From Pirellulaceae bacterium (GTDB lineage: Bacteria > Planctomycetota > Planctomycetia > Pirellulales > Pirellulaceae), in assembly GCA_022448645.1 (NCBI GenBank), contig JAKVBZ010000040.1, positions 1 to 46,163 on the forward strand: a stretch of DNA of 46,163 bases, in the 5' to 3' direction. The notes beneath the pieces were generated by a model that was not told the DNA's origin, did not search any database, and was given only the letters and a program-made list of their open reading frames with translations. The position numbers and the translations under genes were made by a program. Positions 34,245-44,188 of this stretch are shown one piece after another (position 1 is the stretch's first letter; each line of letters begins with the position of its first letter).

Positions 34245-34592
34245 ATGCCTGAATTACACCAACTGTATGATGAAGCTGAAAAACTTAAGGACGAAGGGAA
34301 GCTTGAAGAAGCCGTTGCGAAGTTAGAAGAGGTACTCCAGGCCGACGAAACTTTCGTTCTGGCTCATCTTGCCTTAGCCGTGGTCTATGGTCGTATGGGA
34401 CGCCACGAAGATGGCATCCGGCACGGTCAGCGTGCCTGTGAGTTAGATCCGAGCGACCCTTTCCATTTTACCGCTCTCAGTGTAACTTTTCAGCGAGCGT
34501 CGCAAGCGGTCGACAACGCGGCCGACAATCAGCGATACATCATGATGGCCGAACAAGCCATGGAACAAGCGCACCAGCTACAGGGGCGATGA
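34245..34592 (+). CDS. Small TPR protein
   Basis: A 115-residue soluble protein built of about three tetratricopeptide repeats: HQLYDEAEKLKDEGKLEEAV, AKLEEVLQADETFVLAHLAL and YGRMGRHEDGIRHGQRACEL-type units, with a C-terminal helix. It has no signal peptide. AGGAAGG lies seven bases before the ATG. It sits 66 bases after the desulfurase and probably shares its transcript. It likely acts as a protein-protein adaptor. Its 3' end overlaps the convergent ATPase gene by 15 bases. Confidence 0.82.
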   Translation: MPELHQLYDEAEKLKDEGKLEEAVAKLEEVLQADETFVLAHLALAVVYGRMGRHEDGIRHGQRACELDPSDPFHFTALSVTFQRASQAVDNAADNQRYIMMAEQAMEQAHQLQGR

Positions 34593-35477
34593 GGCTATTT
34601 GCAGTCCGTGTTCGTCAATGGTGTAGGGGACAATTTCTTCGCTGCACGCGCTGCCTCGATGTTTGGGGATATAAATAGCACGTCGCATACGGTTGCCGTC
34701 TTGTACCTTTCCCAAGTAAATCAACGTATTTGCGTTCGAGAGCACGTCGCCTTGGTGCAGCGGTCGAGCGATTAAATCCTCCAGCATCGTTTCGTGTGAA
34801 GTGCATAGTAGTTGGCAGCCGATACGCGATGGATCGTACACATGCTGCTCAGCTTGAACGGCAAATTGCCGAAATCTTTGGCGAAACAGATCACGTGCCA
34901 CCCACATCGGATCTTTTCGTAGAATCTGGTGATAGATGTACTCGAACAAGTGGAATTGGATTGAATCGGCAGGTCGGTCTACTGGTTCGATACCGTCGAC
35001 GACCACTCGAGTGACACCTTGAAGAAAACTGCCATAAAAGAAAGAAATTGCGGATGCCAGACGAGTATTCAAATCGGCCTGCCACTCGTTCCATTCGTAA
35101 AAATCCAATTCGTCTCGAGTGACTCGCCGTCCTTGATAATCGAAGATTCGTAAATAATGCCCATGGCAACGTGCGGGATCGAAATAGTTCTCAAAGTCAG
35201 TAGCCCGCGAAAGATCAGCGTTTTGAAGATCCCAATCGCATATTCGCCGAGCATAATCCTGGTGGCTTTGTGAGTCGCCACGGGCGCACATGTCGAAAAG
35301 GATGCCTCTCTGTTGAGTTTCCTGGTCGCCAGCGCCCGCAAATTGAACTCCCAATTGGGTCTTTCCGATGCCGGTGGAACCAACGACCACCGTTAATGTG
35401 CCGGGCAACAAGCCGCCTCCTAGAAGCTCGTCCAATCCTGCCACTCCCGTCGATTGCCGTGCTAAATTTTTCTCCAT
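34578..35477 (-). CDS. RecA/KaiC-like (RAD55-type) P-loop ATPase
   Basis: A 299-residue single-domain RecA-fold ATPase. After STGVAGLDELLGGGLLPGT, typical of KaiC/RadA, Walker A is GSTGIGKT (residues 33-40). A Walker B-like strand is VTRVVVDGIEP, and LLCTSHETML is a sensor-type strand. A long insertion with Tyr/Phe/Trp-rich sequence (FDYQGRRVTRDELDFYEW) separates Walker A and B. KaiC's second domain and phosphosites are missing. Such proteins often serve in signalling or DNA-linked roles; the function here is unknown. It is convergent and overlapping with the TPR gene, and divergent from lpxA. Confidence 0.75.
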   Translation of the reverse strand: MEKNLARQSTGVAGLDELLGGGLLPGTLTVVVGSTGIGKTQLGVQFAGAGDQETQQRGILFDMCARGDSQSHQDYARRICDWDLQNADLSRATDFENYFDPARCHGHYLRIFDYQGRRVTRDELDFYEWNEWQADLNTRLASAISFFYGSFLQGVTRVVVDGIEPVDRPADSIQFHLFEYIYHQILRKDPMWVARDLFRQRFRQFAVQAEQHVYDPSRIGCQLLCTSHETMLEDLIARPLHQGDVLSNANTLIYLGKVQDGNRMRRAIYIPKHRGSACSEEIVPYTIDEHGLQIASSPL

Positions 35478-35792
35478 GGCAAACCGTTTGTTTCCTGGAT
35501 TCCGCTTGTTTTTACAAAATAAACGATGTCGTTACGCGTGCATGCGGTTGTTATTCGTCATCACAGTACGCGGCATACAGCATACACGAAGGAACGTAGC
35601 ACAGCTACGATCTTTGCCGCATTGTCGTCGGTGGGGGTAATGCAGGGCAAATAGATCACCCTTTCATTGCTGCCAGCAGTGATAGCGTTGGATTCCACAA
35701 ACTCGGCTGCATCCACATAGAATCTACGTCCGATACAAACGAAGACCCAGTTCTATATCATCCTATTTCTCTTCCGATATCACAGGCCCGCC
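35478..35792. other. Divergent promoter region
   Basis: The gap between the RecA-like ATPase and lpxA, which are transcribed away from each other. No protein-like frame of interest and no clear promoter elements are visible. It presumably holds both promoters. Confidence 0.45.
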
Positions 35793-36665
35793 GTGTCAAG
35801 TATTCATCCTACTGCTGTCGTTAGTCCGGCAGCCGAGATTGGACAGAACGTTTCTGTCGGCCCATATTGTATTTTGGAACCCCATGTGGGTATTGGAGAC
35901 GATTGTCAGTTAGCCGGGCACGTTGTCGTAAAGAGTGGCACTGTCTTGGGGCCGGCCAACCGGATCGGGGAGTATTCGGTTTTAGGTGGCATGGCACAGC
36001 ATGTGAAGGCGCCCGAGGAATCGGGAAGACTTGTTGTGGGAGAGGGGAACGTCATCCGTGAACAAGTCACCATCCATTGTGCTCTCGAGCGATCTGAGGC
36101 CACGATGATCGGTGGACATAACATGATCATGGTGGGCGCTCATATAGGCCACGATTGCCAGATTGGCAACCACACTATTATCGTGAACAATGTCTTGCTA
36201 GCGGGGCACGTGGAAGTTCAAGACCGAGCGTATTTATCAGGTGCAGTGGCCATTCACCAGTTTTGTCGCATCGGTTGTTTCGCCATGGTGGGAGGAATGG
36301 CACGCATCCGTCACGACGTTCCACCCTACGTTACCGTCGATGGAGAATCGAGTCTTGCCGTCGGCCTCAATTTGGTGGGTTTGCGTCGTCATGGTTTCAA
36401 CCGTGAGCAAGTCTCTCAGTTAAAGCAGGCCTATCGCACGATTTATCGTCGAGGATTACCCTGGGAGGAAATCTGTGAACGATTGAGTTCCGAATTTGTT
36501 CACGGCCCGGCTTCCAAGTTTCAGGAGTTTCTCATTTCCAGCCGTCGAGGTCTTATCAAGCAGCGCAGTGCCGGTGCACCTACCCATTTGAAGTTGCACA
36601 CCGTCGAACAAGACGATGTGAATAGTAATGCATTGGAGGAGCAGCAGCCACGCAAAGCGGGTTAA
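35793..36665 (+). CDS. lpxA: Acyl-ACP--UDP-N-acetylglucosamine O-acyltransferase (LpxA)
   Basis: A 290-residue left-handed beta-helix acyltransferase for the first step of lipid A synthesis in the cytoplasm. It has IHPTAVVSPAAEIGQNVSVG at the start, GNVIREQVTIHCA, the catalytic-region GAHIGHDCQIGNH (His117, His120), LAGHVEVQD and AIHQFCRIGCFAMVGG, then the C-terminal helical domain with LNLVGLRRHGF. All are diagnostic for LpxA over other hexapeptide enzymes. It is about 25 residues longer than E. coli LpxA, with a hydrophilic C-terminal tail. GTG 35793 is the start. It stands alone, without LpxB, LpxC, LpxD or FabZ beside it. Its presence implies an LPS-type outer membrane. Confidence 0.93.
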   Translation: MSSIHPTAVVSPAAEIGQNVSVGPYCILEPHVGIGDDCQLAGHVVVKSGTVLGPANRIGEYSVLGGMAQHVKAPEESGRLVVGEGNVIREQVTIHCALERSEATMIGGHNMIMVGAHIGHDCQIGNHTIIVNNVLLAGHVEVQDRAYLSGAVAIHQFCRIGCFAMVGGMARIRHDVPPYVTVDGESSLAVGLNLVGLRRHGFNREQVSQLKQAYRTIYRRGLPWEEICERLSSEFVHGPASKFQEFLISSRRGLIKQRSAGAPTHLKLHTVEQDDVNSNALEEQQPRKAG

Positions 36666-37267
36666 TGCTTGAGCCATTGCAGATGCAACCAAAGCCAGCC
36701 GTACTGGGCCTGTTTTCTTCGCAACCTTCGGCCTGTTCAGTACTTAAGGTGTAAGATCGTAGTTTAGCCCCCAGTCCCTACACCTCGTACGATCGTCTTA
36801 GTCGCTTGACAATTCCCTAAACCACCACTAGATTAAGAGTTCGGTCGTTTCGGCCAGTTATGTGGCAGGTGTAAGAATTGGTTCAGACGTTGCAGTCGGA
36901 TTTTGCTCTGCCTGTTGCGGTAGAATTGACTTCACACTTTGCTCGTTAGTTTGTACGTTCGTCAACAATGGTGGTTTTCGTTGACGTCGTTAGATTAACG
37001 TAACTTTAACAGAGGAGGGGCTTGTATGGTTGTTTAAGAGTCTTTTGCGCCACCGTGTTTCGACGGTGAAGGCACCTTGTTTTTTTAAGGTGTAAAAGTA
37101 TCAGCAACCAAGTGCGGTACGGGAGAGAGGCAACTGAGTTCGACGATCGATCAACTAGTTATTATTTCATTTTTCATTCATCGTAGAACCCTTAAAAAAC
37201 GTCACACGGCTGAGTGGCCGTTGAAACAGGTGAGATTTTCTTATTCACACAAAGAGGATTTTAAGTA
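36666..37267. other. Long leader/upstream region of the DUF1559 gene
   Basis: A 600-base gap with no gene. Its 3' half is likely transcribed: it contains several short hairpins (37051-37092, separate entry), GC-stem CGGC-TGAGTG-GCCG at 37207-37220, and a purine-rich ribosome site (AAAGAGGATT) before 37268. Promoter elements could not be placed. Confidence 0.5.
37051..37092 (+). promoter_or_regulatory. Overlapping hairpins in the DUF1559 leader
   Basis: CACCGT-GTTTCG-ACGGTG (37051-37068) is a perfect 6-bp hairpin. CACCTT-GTTTTTTT-AAGGTG (37073-37092) is a second one. The right arm of the first (GGTG, 37065-37068) can also pair with CACC of the second (37073-37076), which makes the structures mutually exclusive. 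They lie about 200 bases before the start codon. A folding switch or attenuator is possible, but this could also be plain leader structure. Confidence 0.35.
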
Positions 37268-38344
37268 ATGCACAAGCAACGTTCTCGAGGTTTTACACTC
37301 GTTGAGTTGTTGGTCGTGATTGCGATCATCGCAATCTTGATCGCTCTTTTGCTTCCGGCCGTACAAGCGGCTCGTGAAGCGGCTCGGCGTATTCAATGCG
37401 GCAACCATGTCAAACAGATCGGTCTCGCCTTGCAGAATTATCACTCGGCGTACCGAACCTTCCCCATCAACTGGGGGGACGGTAATTTTTCGGACACTAC
37501 GGTCGGACACAGTCTGTTCATGCAGATTTTACCTTTCATGGAACAACAACCGTTGTATGACTTCTATGATCAAGGTCAGGCGATGACCTTCGCCAATACT
37601 TCGGTGACACCGCCGAATCCGAATAATCCGATGGTGGTCAACACTGTGATCGAAGAATTGCTTTGCCCGTCGGACGATACCGGTGATGGCTTGTCGAGTG
37701 ACCGTTTGGGTCTCAATGGTTCTACAAATTTTGCTACCAGTGGCGCGATTCCCAACAACGAACTGGGGGTCATGAGTTACAAGTTCTGTTCGGGGTACAA
37801 TTACGGACAGGGTGGCTATAATTTGTCGACCATTCGTGGACGCAATGCGGGTGACAACCGAGGCTTTGAGTTTCCGACCGGCTTTTCTGGCCGAAACGGA
37901 TGTGCTGGCGTGGACAGCAGTGGAAGTTCAGGCGATTGCTCGATTCCTGGTGCTGGTACGATACCGCGAGGTACATTGTTTCCTACGGCGATCCGGGATA
38001 TTCGTGACGGAACAAGTAACACGTTCTCTGTGGGTGAAACAATTCCGGAAATGTGTCGTTACAATTTTTGGGCGAACTGGGACGGTGCTATAGGTACGGC
38101 AGCTGTTCCATTGAACCATTATAGATCCTTCCCCAAGAGCGGAACTGGTAGTTGGCTCCAATTGGGTGAGCAAAACAAGCGTGGACAGTCGTATGGTTTT
38201 ATGAGTCGTCACCCAGGTGGTGCAAACTTCGGTCTTTGTGACGGAAGCGTGCGCTACATTACGGATTCCGTCCAGCTGGAAACCATCTACTACGCCCTGG
38301 CAACGATTTCTGGTGGTGAGATCATTCCGGAAGACAGTCCGTAA
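37268..38344 (+). CDS. DUF1559 protein with type II pseudopilin N-terminus
   Basis: A 358-residue member of the planctomycete DUF1559 family. [20 protein letters not shown] carries a prepilin peptidase site (cleavage after Gly8, Glu at mature +5) and the first hydrophobic helix. The middle is rich in Asn, Gly and Thr; the C-terminus has the signature H-X9-DG (His315 in [10 protein letters not shown], then Asp325-Gly326). Motifs [20 protein letters not shown] and [11 protein letters not shown] are typical. Planctomycete genomes carry dozens of such paralogues, thought to be surface or secretion-associated pseudopilin-like proteins; function is unknown. A strong terminator follows, and a long structured leader precedes it, so it is a single-gene transcript. 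Confidence 0.93.
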   Translation: MHKQRSRGFTLVELLVVIAIIAILIALLLPAVQAAREAARRIQCGNHVKQIGLALQNYHSAYRTFPINWGDGNFSDTTVGHSLFMQILPFMEQQPLYDFYDQGQAMTFANTSVTPPNPNNPMVVNTVIEELLCPSDDTGDGLSSDRLGLNGSTNFATSGAIPNNELGVMSYKFCSGYNYGQGGYNLSTIRGRNAGDNRGFEFPTGFSGRNGCAGVDSSGSSGDCSIPGAGTIPRGTLFPTAIRDIRDGTSNTFSVGETIPEMCRYNFWANWDGAIGTAAVPLNHYRSFPKSGTGSWLQLGEQNKRGQSYGFMSRHPGGANFGLCDGSVRYITDSVQLETIYYALATISGGEIIPEDSP

Positions 38345-38378
38345 TATTTTCACCAATTAGATGGTGGTAAAAAATAGA

Positions 38379-38411
38379 AGCCCTTCCCGTTTGTTGGGGA
38401 GGGCTTTTTTT
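38379..38411 (+). terminator. Intrinsic terminator after the DUF1559 gene
   Basis: The stem AGCCCTTCCC/GGGGAGGGCT (38379-38388 with 38396-38405) has ten pairs including one G-T, a seven-base loop GTTTGTT, and a run of seven T (38405-38411). It lies 35 bases after the stop codon and is the clearest terminator in the window. Confidence 0.93.
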
Positions 38412-38480
38412 ATAGTTGAAACGTGCCTTGCTGCACGTTTTCCTTAAGATGAGATTTTCAGGCTTGGCTTCTGGACTGCT

Positions 38481-39452
38481 TTATGAAACGTTTCCGGGCA
38501 AGCAGGGATACTTCGGGGACTCACCTTGGATGACGGACCAGATGTCACGCACGACCCAACTCATGTTTGCCAAGCCTGTATGCGTGCGGGAAGCGAGATG
38601 TGGCAGGATTTTAACGTTGTCTAAACCAAACAGTGGGCAATCTGCGGCGGGTGGTTCGGGGTCCAGTACGTCAAGCACCGCTCGGCAGCCATGGTCGGCC
38701 GAAGTTCGAGCCCAATCAGCTAGCGCTGGTGTTTCGACGATTTTTCCTCGTGCCGCATTGATCAGCAGACTTCCTGGACGAAGCCGAGATAACAGTGATG
38801 TACCAACGAGGTTTCGGTTTTCCGACCTGCCATCGACATGAATGCTTAAAATGTCGCTTCGTTCAAACAGGGTGGGCAAATCCACGTATTCGAACGGGTA
38901 ATTGACTGCCTGTTGTAATTCCTCTCCGGATAACAAATCGTTGACGACAAGTCGCATGCCAATCGAATGTGCGACAGCTCCCAGGCGTTTCCCAATCCGA
39001 CCTAATCCCAGGATACCTAACGTCAGTTGATCCAGTTGTTGGCCTATCTGCGTTCGTCGTAATTCCAGATACCGCTCCGTTCCTTCGGTGCCGTCAATCA
39101 AAGTTCTGGGACGAAGCGAATCGAGCATTAAACCAACAACATATTCGACGACCGCCTGTGTATTTGCTTCCGGCGTATAAACTACTTGGATACCACGGCG
39201 ATGGCATTCCGGGACGTCGATGGTTTCCAAACCGACCCCCGATCGACCGACAACTTTCAATTCGCTGGCTCGGTCTAACAGTTCATGGTTGACCTGTAAA
39301 TAACTGCCGATAATCAAGCCTTGGGCACTTTCCAGTTTATCCAATACATCATCCCGATCACGATGGTCGCAGTGGATCAAAGTAGCCCGTTCTGCGAGCC
39401 AGGCAGCGCATTCAGGAACCAAGGGGGCGGTGTTAATGACTGTTGGGTTCAT
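38481..39452 (-). CDS. D-2-hydroxyacid dehydrogenase (phosphoglycerate dehydrogenase-like)
   Basis: A 323-residue NAD-dependent dehydrogenase. The substrate domain holds VVGRSGVGLETIDVPECHRR; the NAD domain has LGILGLGRIGKRLG, then SIHVDGRSENRNL, LINAARGKIVETPAL with the catalytic Arg, and DPEPP with ILPHLASRTH carrying the Glu-His pair. It lacks the C-terminal ACT or ASB domains of full SerA. It could be a phosphoglycerate, glyoxylate/hydroxypyruvate or CtBP-like dehydrogenase. ATG 39452 has GGAG seven bases upstream; an in-frame ATG at 39494 lies outside conserved sequence. It is convergent with the DUF1559 gene. Confidence 0.85.
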   Translation of the reverse strand: MNPTVINTAPLVPECAAWLAERATLIHCDHRDRDDVLDKLESAQGLIIGSYLQVNHELLDRASELKVVGRSGVGLETIDVPECHRRGIQVVYTPEANTQAVVEYVVGLMLDSLRPRTLIDGTEGTERYLELRRTQIGQQLDQLTLGILGLGRIGKRLGAVAHSIGMRLVVNDLLSGEELQQAVNYPFEYVDLPTLFERSDILSIHVDGRSENRNLVGTSLLSRLRPGSLLINAARGKIVETPALADWARTSADHGCRAVLDVLDPEPPAADCPLFGLDNVKILPHLASRTHTGLANMSWVVRDIWSVIQGESPKYPCLPGNVS

Positions 39453-39686
39453 TGAGATCTCCATATTATCTGTGTCTTCTTCCAGAGCATCCAAAGTTCT
39501 GGCACGTTATGTTACGGTCGCCGGTTGTCGTCGATGAGCCACATGCCATATGTCTATTTGTCACTTACTTTGTAGCAACACGGTGCAAGCCGTCTGGCAT
39601 GAGGGCTGAGGTTCCATGACAAGCTGTCCTGCTACAAACACTTTAGATGGGGTGCCAAGTTAAGTGAAGTCAGCCATGCGTCCACT

Positions 39687-41144
39687 CTACGCGCACAGCT
39701 CTTTGACAACATGGCCATGCACGTCGGTCAAGCGATAATCACGGCCTTGGAAACGATGGAGCAGGCGTTCATGATTTATGCCAAGCAGGTGCAAGATGGT
39801 GGCCTGTAAGTCGTGAATGTGTACCGGATCCCGAGCGACAGAAAATCCTAGTTCATCGGACTCACCGTGGGTGTATCCAGGCTTGCTGCCACCTCCGGCC
39901 AACCACATCGAATAGCAATTCGGAAAATGGTCACGTCCAAGAATTGTCGATTTGGCTGTGCGTCCTTCCCGAAATGGCGTGCGCCCAAATTCACCTCCAC
40001 AAATGACCAAGGTGTCGTCCAGCAGACCTCGTTGCTTGAGGTCGCGGATGAGTGCTGCCACGGGACGGTCCATCGTAGCACATTTTTTGGTCAGACCGTC
40101 GCGAATGTCTTCGAAGGGGCGAGTGCCATGAAAATCCCATCCCCAGTCATACAGCTGTACATAGCGCACTCCGGATTCCACCATGCGTCGAGCCAACAGG
40201 CAGTTGTTTGCCAAACTGGAGGCACCGGGTTCGGCGCCGTAAGCGGCGAGCGTAGCTGCTGTTTCTTGAGAAATGTCCATGACCTCGGGTACGGCCACCT
40301 GCATCCGAAAAGCCAGCTCATACTGAGCGATCCGGGAAAGTGTTTCGGGGTGACCTAGCTTCTTGGCTTGCAGCTGATTTAATTGACCCAAGGCATCCAG
40401 ACTTAGGCGTCGAACCGTGCGATCCATGCCATCGGGATCTGACACATACAGTACGGGATCTCCTTGCGAACGGCACTGAACACCAGCGTACACAGAAGGC
40501 AAAAAACCGCTACCGTAGGAGTTATCACCTCCGTTGGGCTTCACTCCGCTAGAGATCAAAACGACGAAACCAGGTAAATCTTGGTTTTCTGAGCCGAGTC
40601 CGTAAGTCACCCACGAACCGAGTGACGGACGTCCTGCCCGCGGAGAGCCTGTATAGAGGAGAAGTTCAGCTGGTGCGTGATTAAACTCATCGGTTGTCAT
40701 CGACCGAATCATGCAGAGTTCGTCGGCGACACTGTGCAAATGGGGTAACGCATCCGATAACCAGACGCCAGAATTGCCGTGCTGTCGAAATTGACGAGGC
40801 GTCCCCAGCAACGTGGGAGTGTTTGACGTGAAGGCAAACCGCTTCCCTTCAAAGAATTCTGCCGGACAGGTTTCTCCGTTCCTTTTTACCAGTTCAGGCT
40901 TGTAGTCGTACAAGTCCAGGTGTGGTGGCGAACCGGTCAAGTGGATATAGATCACTCGTTGAGATCGTCCGAAGTAATGAGATGCACGTGTTTTCAACGG
41001 ATTGACCATGGTCGACGGAGCGGCTTGAGCATCTTCTTCTGCGAGCGAAGCAAAGGCCAACGCGCCCAGTCCCACACCGCTAGTTTGCAAAAAATAGCGT
41101 CGTGTGGCTGTTTGGATCTGGTGATGAGTGTGATTCATGTTCAT
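39687..41144 (-). CDS. DUF1501 domain-containing protein with Tat-type leader
   Basis: A 485-residue protein. The leader TRRYFLQTSGVGLGALAFAS resembles a twin-arginine export signal; the rest is a DUF1501/sulfatase-like alkaline phosphatase-superfamily fold with VIYIHLTGSPPHLDLYDYKP, FNHAPAELLLYTGSPRAGRP, GWDFHGTRPFEDIRDG and the metal-site-like CGGEFGRTPF and GRDHFPNCYS. DUF1501 proteins are abundant in planctomycetes, almost always encoded with a DUF1549/DUF1553 partner. The start overlaps the partner's stop (ATGA), so both are made from one message. It probably acts outside the cytoplasmic membrane; the substrate is unknown, though carbohydrate degradation is often proposed. Confidence 0.92.
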   Translation of the reverse strand: MNMNHTHHQIQTATRRYFLQTSGVGLGALAFASLAEEDAQAAPSTMVNPLKTRASHYFGRSQRVIYIHLTGSPPHLDLYDYKPELVKRNGETCPAEFFEGKRFAFTSNTPTLLGTPRQFRQHGNSGVWLSDALPHLHSVADELCMIRSMTTDEFNHAPAELLLYTGSPRAGRPSLGSWVTYGLGSENQDLPGFVVLISSGVKPNGGDNSYGSGFLPSVYAGVQCRSQGDPVLYVSDPDGMDRTVRRLSLDALGQLNQLQAKKLGHPETLSRIAQYELAFRMQVAVPEVMDISQETAATLAAYGAEPGASSLANNCLLARRMVESGVRYVQLYDWGWDFHGTRPFEDIRDGLTKKCATMDRPVAALIRDLKQRGLLDDTLVICGGEFGRTPFREGRTAKSTILGRDHFPNCYSMWLAGGGSKPGYTHGESDELGFSVARDPVHIHDLQATILHLLGINHERLLHRFQGRDYRLTDVHGHVVKELCA

Positions 41145-44100
41145 CGTTTTAAGAAGACTTCGTCCAAATTGAGCAAGACGTTACCGACGACTGTCCAGGC
41201 AGCCATGACAATAGCATCTTCACCCTCGTCTAAATCACCTAAGGGAACTGTCGCCAACTGGAGTGCCGAATCGGGAGTTTCAGCCAGTCGTTCGTAGGCT
41301 TGCTGATATAACATTAGTAACGAATCGATCTCATTTTCGGAAGGATCGCGTGACAGGCAATGCCGTACTCCTTGTCGGATTCTTCCTGCGTCCGTGTCTG
41401 CTTCTGTATAGATCCGCCGCGCTAAACTCTGGGCCGCTTCAACATACACAGGGTCATTCATGGTAACCAATGCCTGGAGGGGTGTATTGGTTCGCGATCG
41501 CCTCACAGTACAGACTTGACGATCTGGGGCGTCAAAGGTTGCCATGGACGGATATGGATTGGAACGGCGCCAGACGGTATACATTGCTCGCCGGTACCGA
41601 TCCGATCCGTCACTTGTTGCCCAATCGATGGTGGGCCCAAAGGCTGCCCGTAAATTCGATTGTGGTTGAGGCGGACGTACTGGGGGGCCATAAAGTGTCT
41701 GGTCCAATAAACCGCTGACGAAAAGGGCCTGGTCCCGTACCGTTTCAGCGGAGATGCGAAAGCGAGGCCCACGAGCCAGCCAGCGATTGTCTGGATCTTG
41801 CTCATAAGCTGCTGGTGTCACCTCCGACGATTGGCCATATGTCGACGAGCTAACTATCTGTCGCAGTAGTCGTCGAGTGTCCCATTCGGCACGAATCAGT
41901 TCCGTTGCCAACCAATCCAAAAGGTCTGGGTGGGATGGTAATGCTCCCTGAGCTCCAAAGTCTTCGCTGGTTGAAACCAAGCCGACTCCAAAGAGTGTCT
42001 CCCAGTACCGATTGACGATGACGCGTGCGGTAAGAGGGTTTTGGTCGGACACCAGCCAGCGAGCCAAATTCAGGCGGCTGATCTCGTTTTCAGACGATTC
42101 GTGATCCTGGAACACGGCTGGCAATCCTGCGGTCACTTTGTCGCCAAGTATGAGGAAGTTTCCACGATGTTGGATGTGTGTTGTTCGGCGCTGATCTTGG
42201 GATAATTCTCGCATGATGGGCACCGTCGTTTCCGGCTGCAAAGCAGCGATTTGCTCATGCAGGGTATTCCGCTGGGTCACCATTGCTTTAGTATCCGGCG
42301 CTACGCTCAAATAATGCTCCGCGAGTTCCTCCTGCTGCTGCTCAGACCGTCCTTCGGCGCTCCATTGCAGTACCGGCCGAAGTGAAGCAGGTATTGCAGC
42401 GAACTCTTCTACGTGAGCGTGTTCCGTCCCACGTAAACGGACACGTCCGAGTGTGTAGTGAGGTTCTTCATACTGCTGGTGAATCTCGATGACCAACGTC
42501 GATTTTGCAGCCAGTCGGATAGGTGATACCGGGATAAGTGTCAAATGGTGAGGCTTGCTGCGTTCCTCACCGATGGACCAGCCTGTCTGGGTGCTTACAG
42601 GCGAGTCATCCGTTGATGGAATGACGTGTTCGGGGCCAAAGCCGGGGGCACTGTGATCGGCGAACGCAGAACGGAACAGGACCTTTGTGGATTCTCTAAC
42701 CGCAGCTTCTGCGGGAGGCACGACGTGTGCTCGAATCTGAGATACGACGAAATTACCGTCGGCATAGCCAGGACCTTGATTGGGTAGTGACAGGTCGGTG
42801 AGTGACTCGAGCTGGATTGCGGTAAGTGTTGTGTCGCTTGTCGCTAGGAACTCCAACGTGTAGATGTCTGTGCCAGCAGGGCGAGAAATCAGCACAGAAC
42901 CATCGTCCAGCAGGGTCATTACCGCTTCCTGAGCCGAATGCATGCGCGCTGGTGATTTTACCGTCCAAATCGGTTCCGGTCGAAATCGAGATTCCCAGGT
43001 GCCTTGTTGTTCCAGAACTTTTGGCTTTAGTGCAGCAATCGACGTGTCGAGTCGTCTGACGGTTTGTTGTAAATCTGCTTGACGCTTTTTTTTGTCTGGA
43101 TTCCAGATTTCGAGCGTCGGTTGTTCGTCTCTTTTGTCGGAGTCAGCGCTGTTGTTAAAGATGGCAAACAGTCGGAAGTAGTCCTCCTGCGAAATGGGGT
43201 CATATTTGTGATGGTGGCACTGAGCACACGCCATGGTCGTTCCCATCCACACGGCCATCGTGGTGTTGACTCGGTCTACAATAGCCACGTTGCGGAATTC
43301 TTCGTCGTTCGTGCCACCTTCGTTGTTGGTTAACGTGTTGCGATGGAAGGCTGTGGCAACTAACTGGCTTTCACGGGGGTGGGACAACAGGTCACCAGCC
43401 AATTGCTCGACGGTAAACTGGTCAAAGGGCATGTTTGCATTAAGGGCACGAATTACCCAGTCGCGATAAGCCCAGATCGTACGTGGTGGATCGTCGGCGT
43501 ACCCGGCAGAGTCTGCGTACCGTGCGAGGTCTAGCCATAAACGGGCCCAATGTTCACCGACAGTGGGCCGACAGATCATACGGTCGATGAGTCGTTGAAC
43601 GGCGAGCGGAGACGTGTCGTTAACAAAATGTTCAACTTCGTCCCACGAGGGGGGAAGTCCCGTTAGGTCGATGGATAGTCTGCGAATGAATGCATGACGA
43701 TCGGCCGAAACTGACGGATGAAGTCTCTGCTGATGCCGCCGCTTGCCGACGAAAGCGTCGATCGGTGTAGAAGAAAGTGGATGTCTTGGGTCGTTTGGCA
43801 CTTGTTTGCGAGCTGGCGTTCGATACGACCAATGTTCGCTGAATACAGCTCCTTGACGAATCCATGACAATAGCAACCCCTGTTCATGCTTCGACAGTGA
43901 CTTTCCACTTTCTCTGGGAGGCATACGCTCGTCGTCAGTTAGACTGGTGACTCGTCGCACCAACTCGCTCTTCTCGGGGGCATTCGGTACGACAGCAGTA
44001 TTTCCAGATTCCAATACAGCCAGTGCGGCTTCCGCCTGATCTAGTCTCAAGCCAGCCTGACGTTGATTCTCATCGGGACCATGACATTGAAAGCAATGGT

Positions 44101-44188
44101 CGGACAGGATCGGACGCACATCGCGATCGAAATCGATCGGAGAGTCATTTGCGGCAAGAGCCAAAGTTGCCAGGAAAACAATAGTCAC
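41141..44188 (-). CDS. PSCyt1-DUF1549-DUF1553 planctomycete cytochrome protein
   Basis: A 1015-residue exported protein. A short signal peptide ([16 protein letters not shown]) is followed by a PSCyt1 cytochrome c domain with heme motif CFQCH at about residues 33-37 ([15 protein letters not shown]), then the DUF1549 region ([20 protein letters not shown]) with [12 protein letters not shown], a beta-sandwich linker, and a C-terminal DUF1553 domain ([20 protein letters not shown] and [17 protein letters not shown]). Two Cys-X2-Cys-His sites therefore exist. The GTG start at 44188 lacks a strong ribosome site. It is coupled to DUF1501 downstream. Oxidative or electron-transfer work on a substrate handled by the DUF1501 partner is plausible, not shown. 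Confidence 0.92.
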   Translation of the reverse strand: MTIVFLATLALAANDSPIDFDRDVRPILSDHCFQCHGPDENQRQAGLRLDQAEAALAVLESGNTAVVPNAPEKSELVRRVTSLTDDERMPPRESGKSLSKHEQGLLLSWIRQGAVFSEHWSYRTPARKQVPNDPRHPLSSTPIDAFVGKRRHQQRLHPSVSADRHAFIRRLSIDLTGLPPSWDEVEHFVNDTSPLAVQRLIDRMICRPTVGEHWARLWLDLARYADSAGYADDPPRTIWAYRDWVIRALNANMPFDQFTVEQLAGDLLSHPRESQLVATAFHRNTLTNNEGGTNDEEFRNVAIVDRVNTTMAVWMGTTMACAQCHHHKYDPISQEDYFRLFAIFNNSADSDKRDEQPTLEIWNPDKKKRQADLQQTVRRLDTSIAALKPKVLEQQGTWESRFRPEPIWTVKSPARMHSAQEAVMTLLDDGSVLISRPAGTDIYTLEFLATSDTTLTAIQLESLTDLSLPNQGPGYADGNFVVSQIRAHVVPPAEAAVRESTKVLFRSAFADHSAPGFGPEHVIPSTDDSPVSTQTGWSIGEERSKPHHLTLIPVSPIRLAAKSTLVIEIHQQYEEPHYTLGRVRLRGTEHAHVEEFAAIPASLRPVLQWSAEGRSEQQQEELAEHYLSVAPDTKAMVTQRNTLHEQIAALQPETTVPIMRELSQDQRRTTHIQHRGNFLILGDKVTAGLPAVFQDHESSENEISRLNLARWLVSDQNPLTARVIVNRYWETLFGVGLVSTSEDFGAQGALPSHPDLLDWLATELIRAEWDTRRLLRQIVSSSTYGQSSEVTPAAYEQDPDNRWLARGPRFRISAETVRDQALFVSGLLDQTLYGPPVRPPQPQSNLRAAFGPTIDWATSDGSDRYRRAMYTVWRRSNPYPSMATFDAPDRQVCTVRRSRTNTPLQALVTMNDPVYVEAAQSLARRIYTEADTDAGRIRQGVRHCLSRDPSENEIDSLLMLYQQAYERLAETPDSALQLATVPLGDLDEGEDAIVMAAWTVVGNVLLNLDEVFLKR

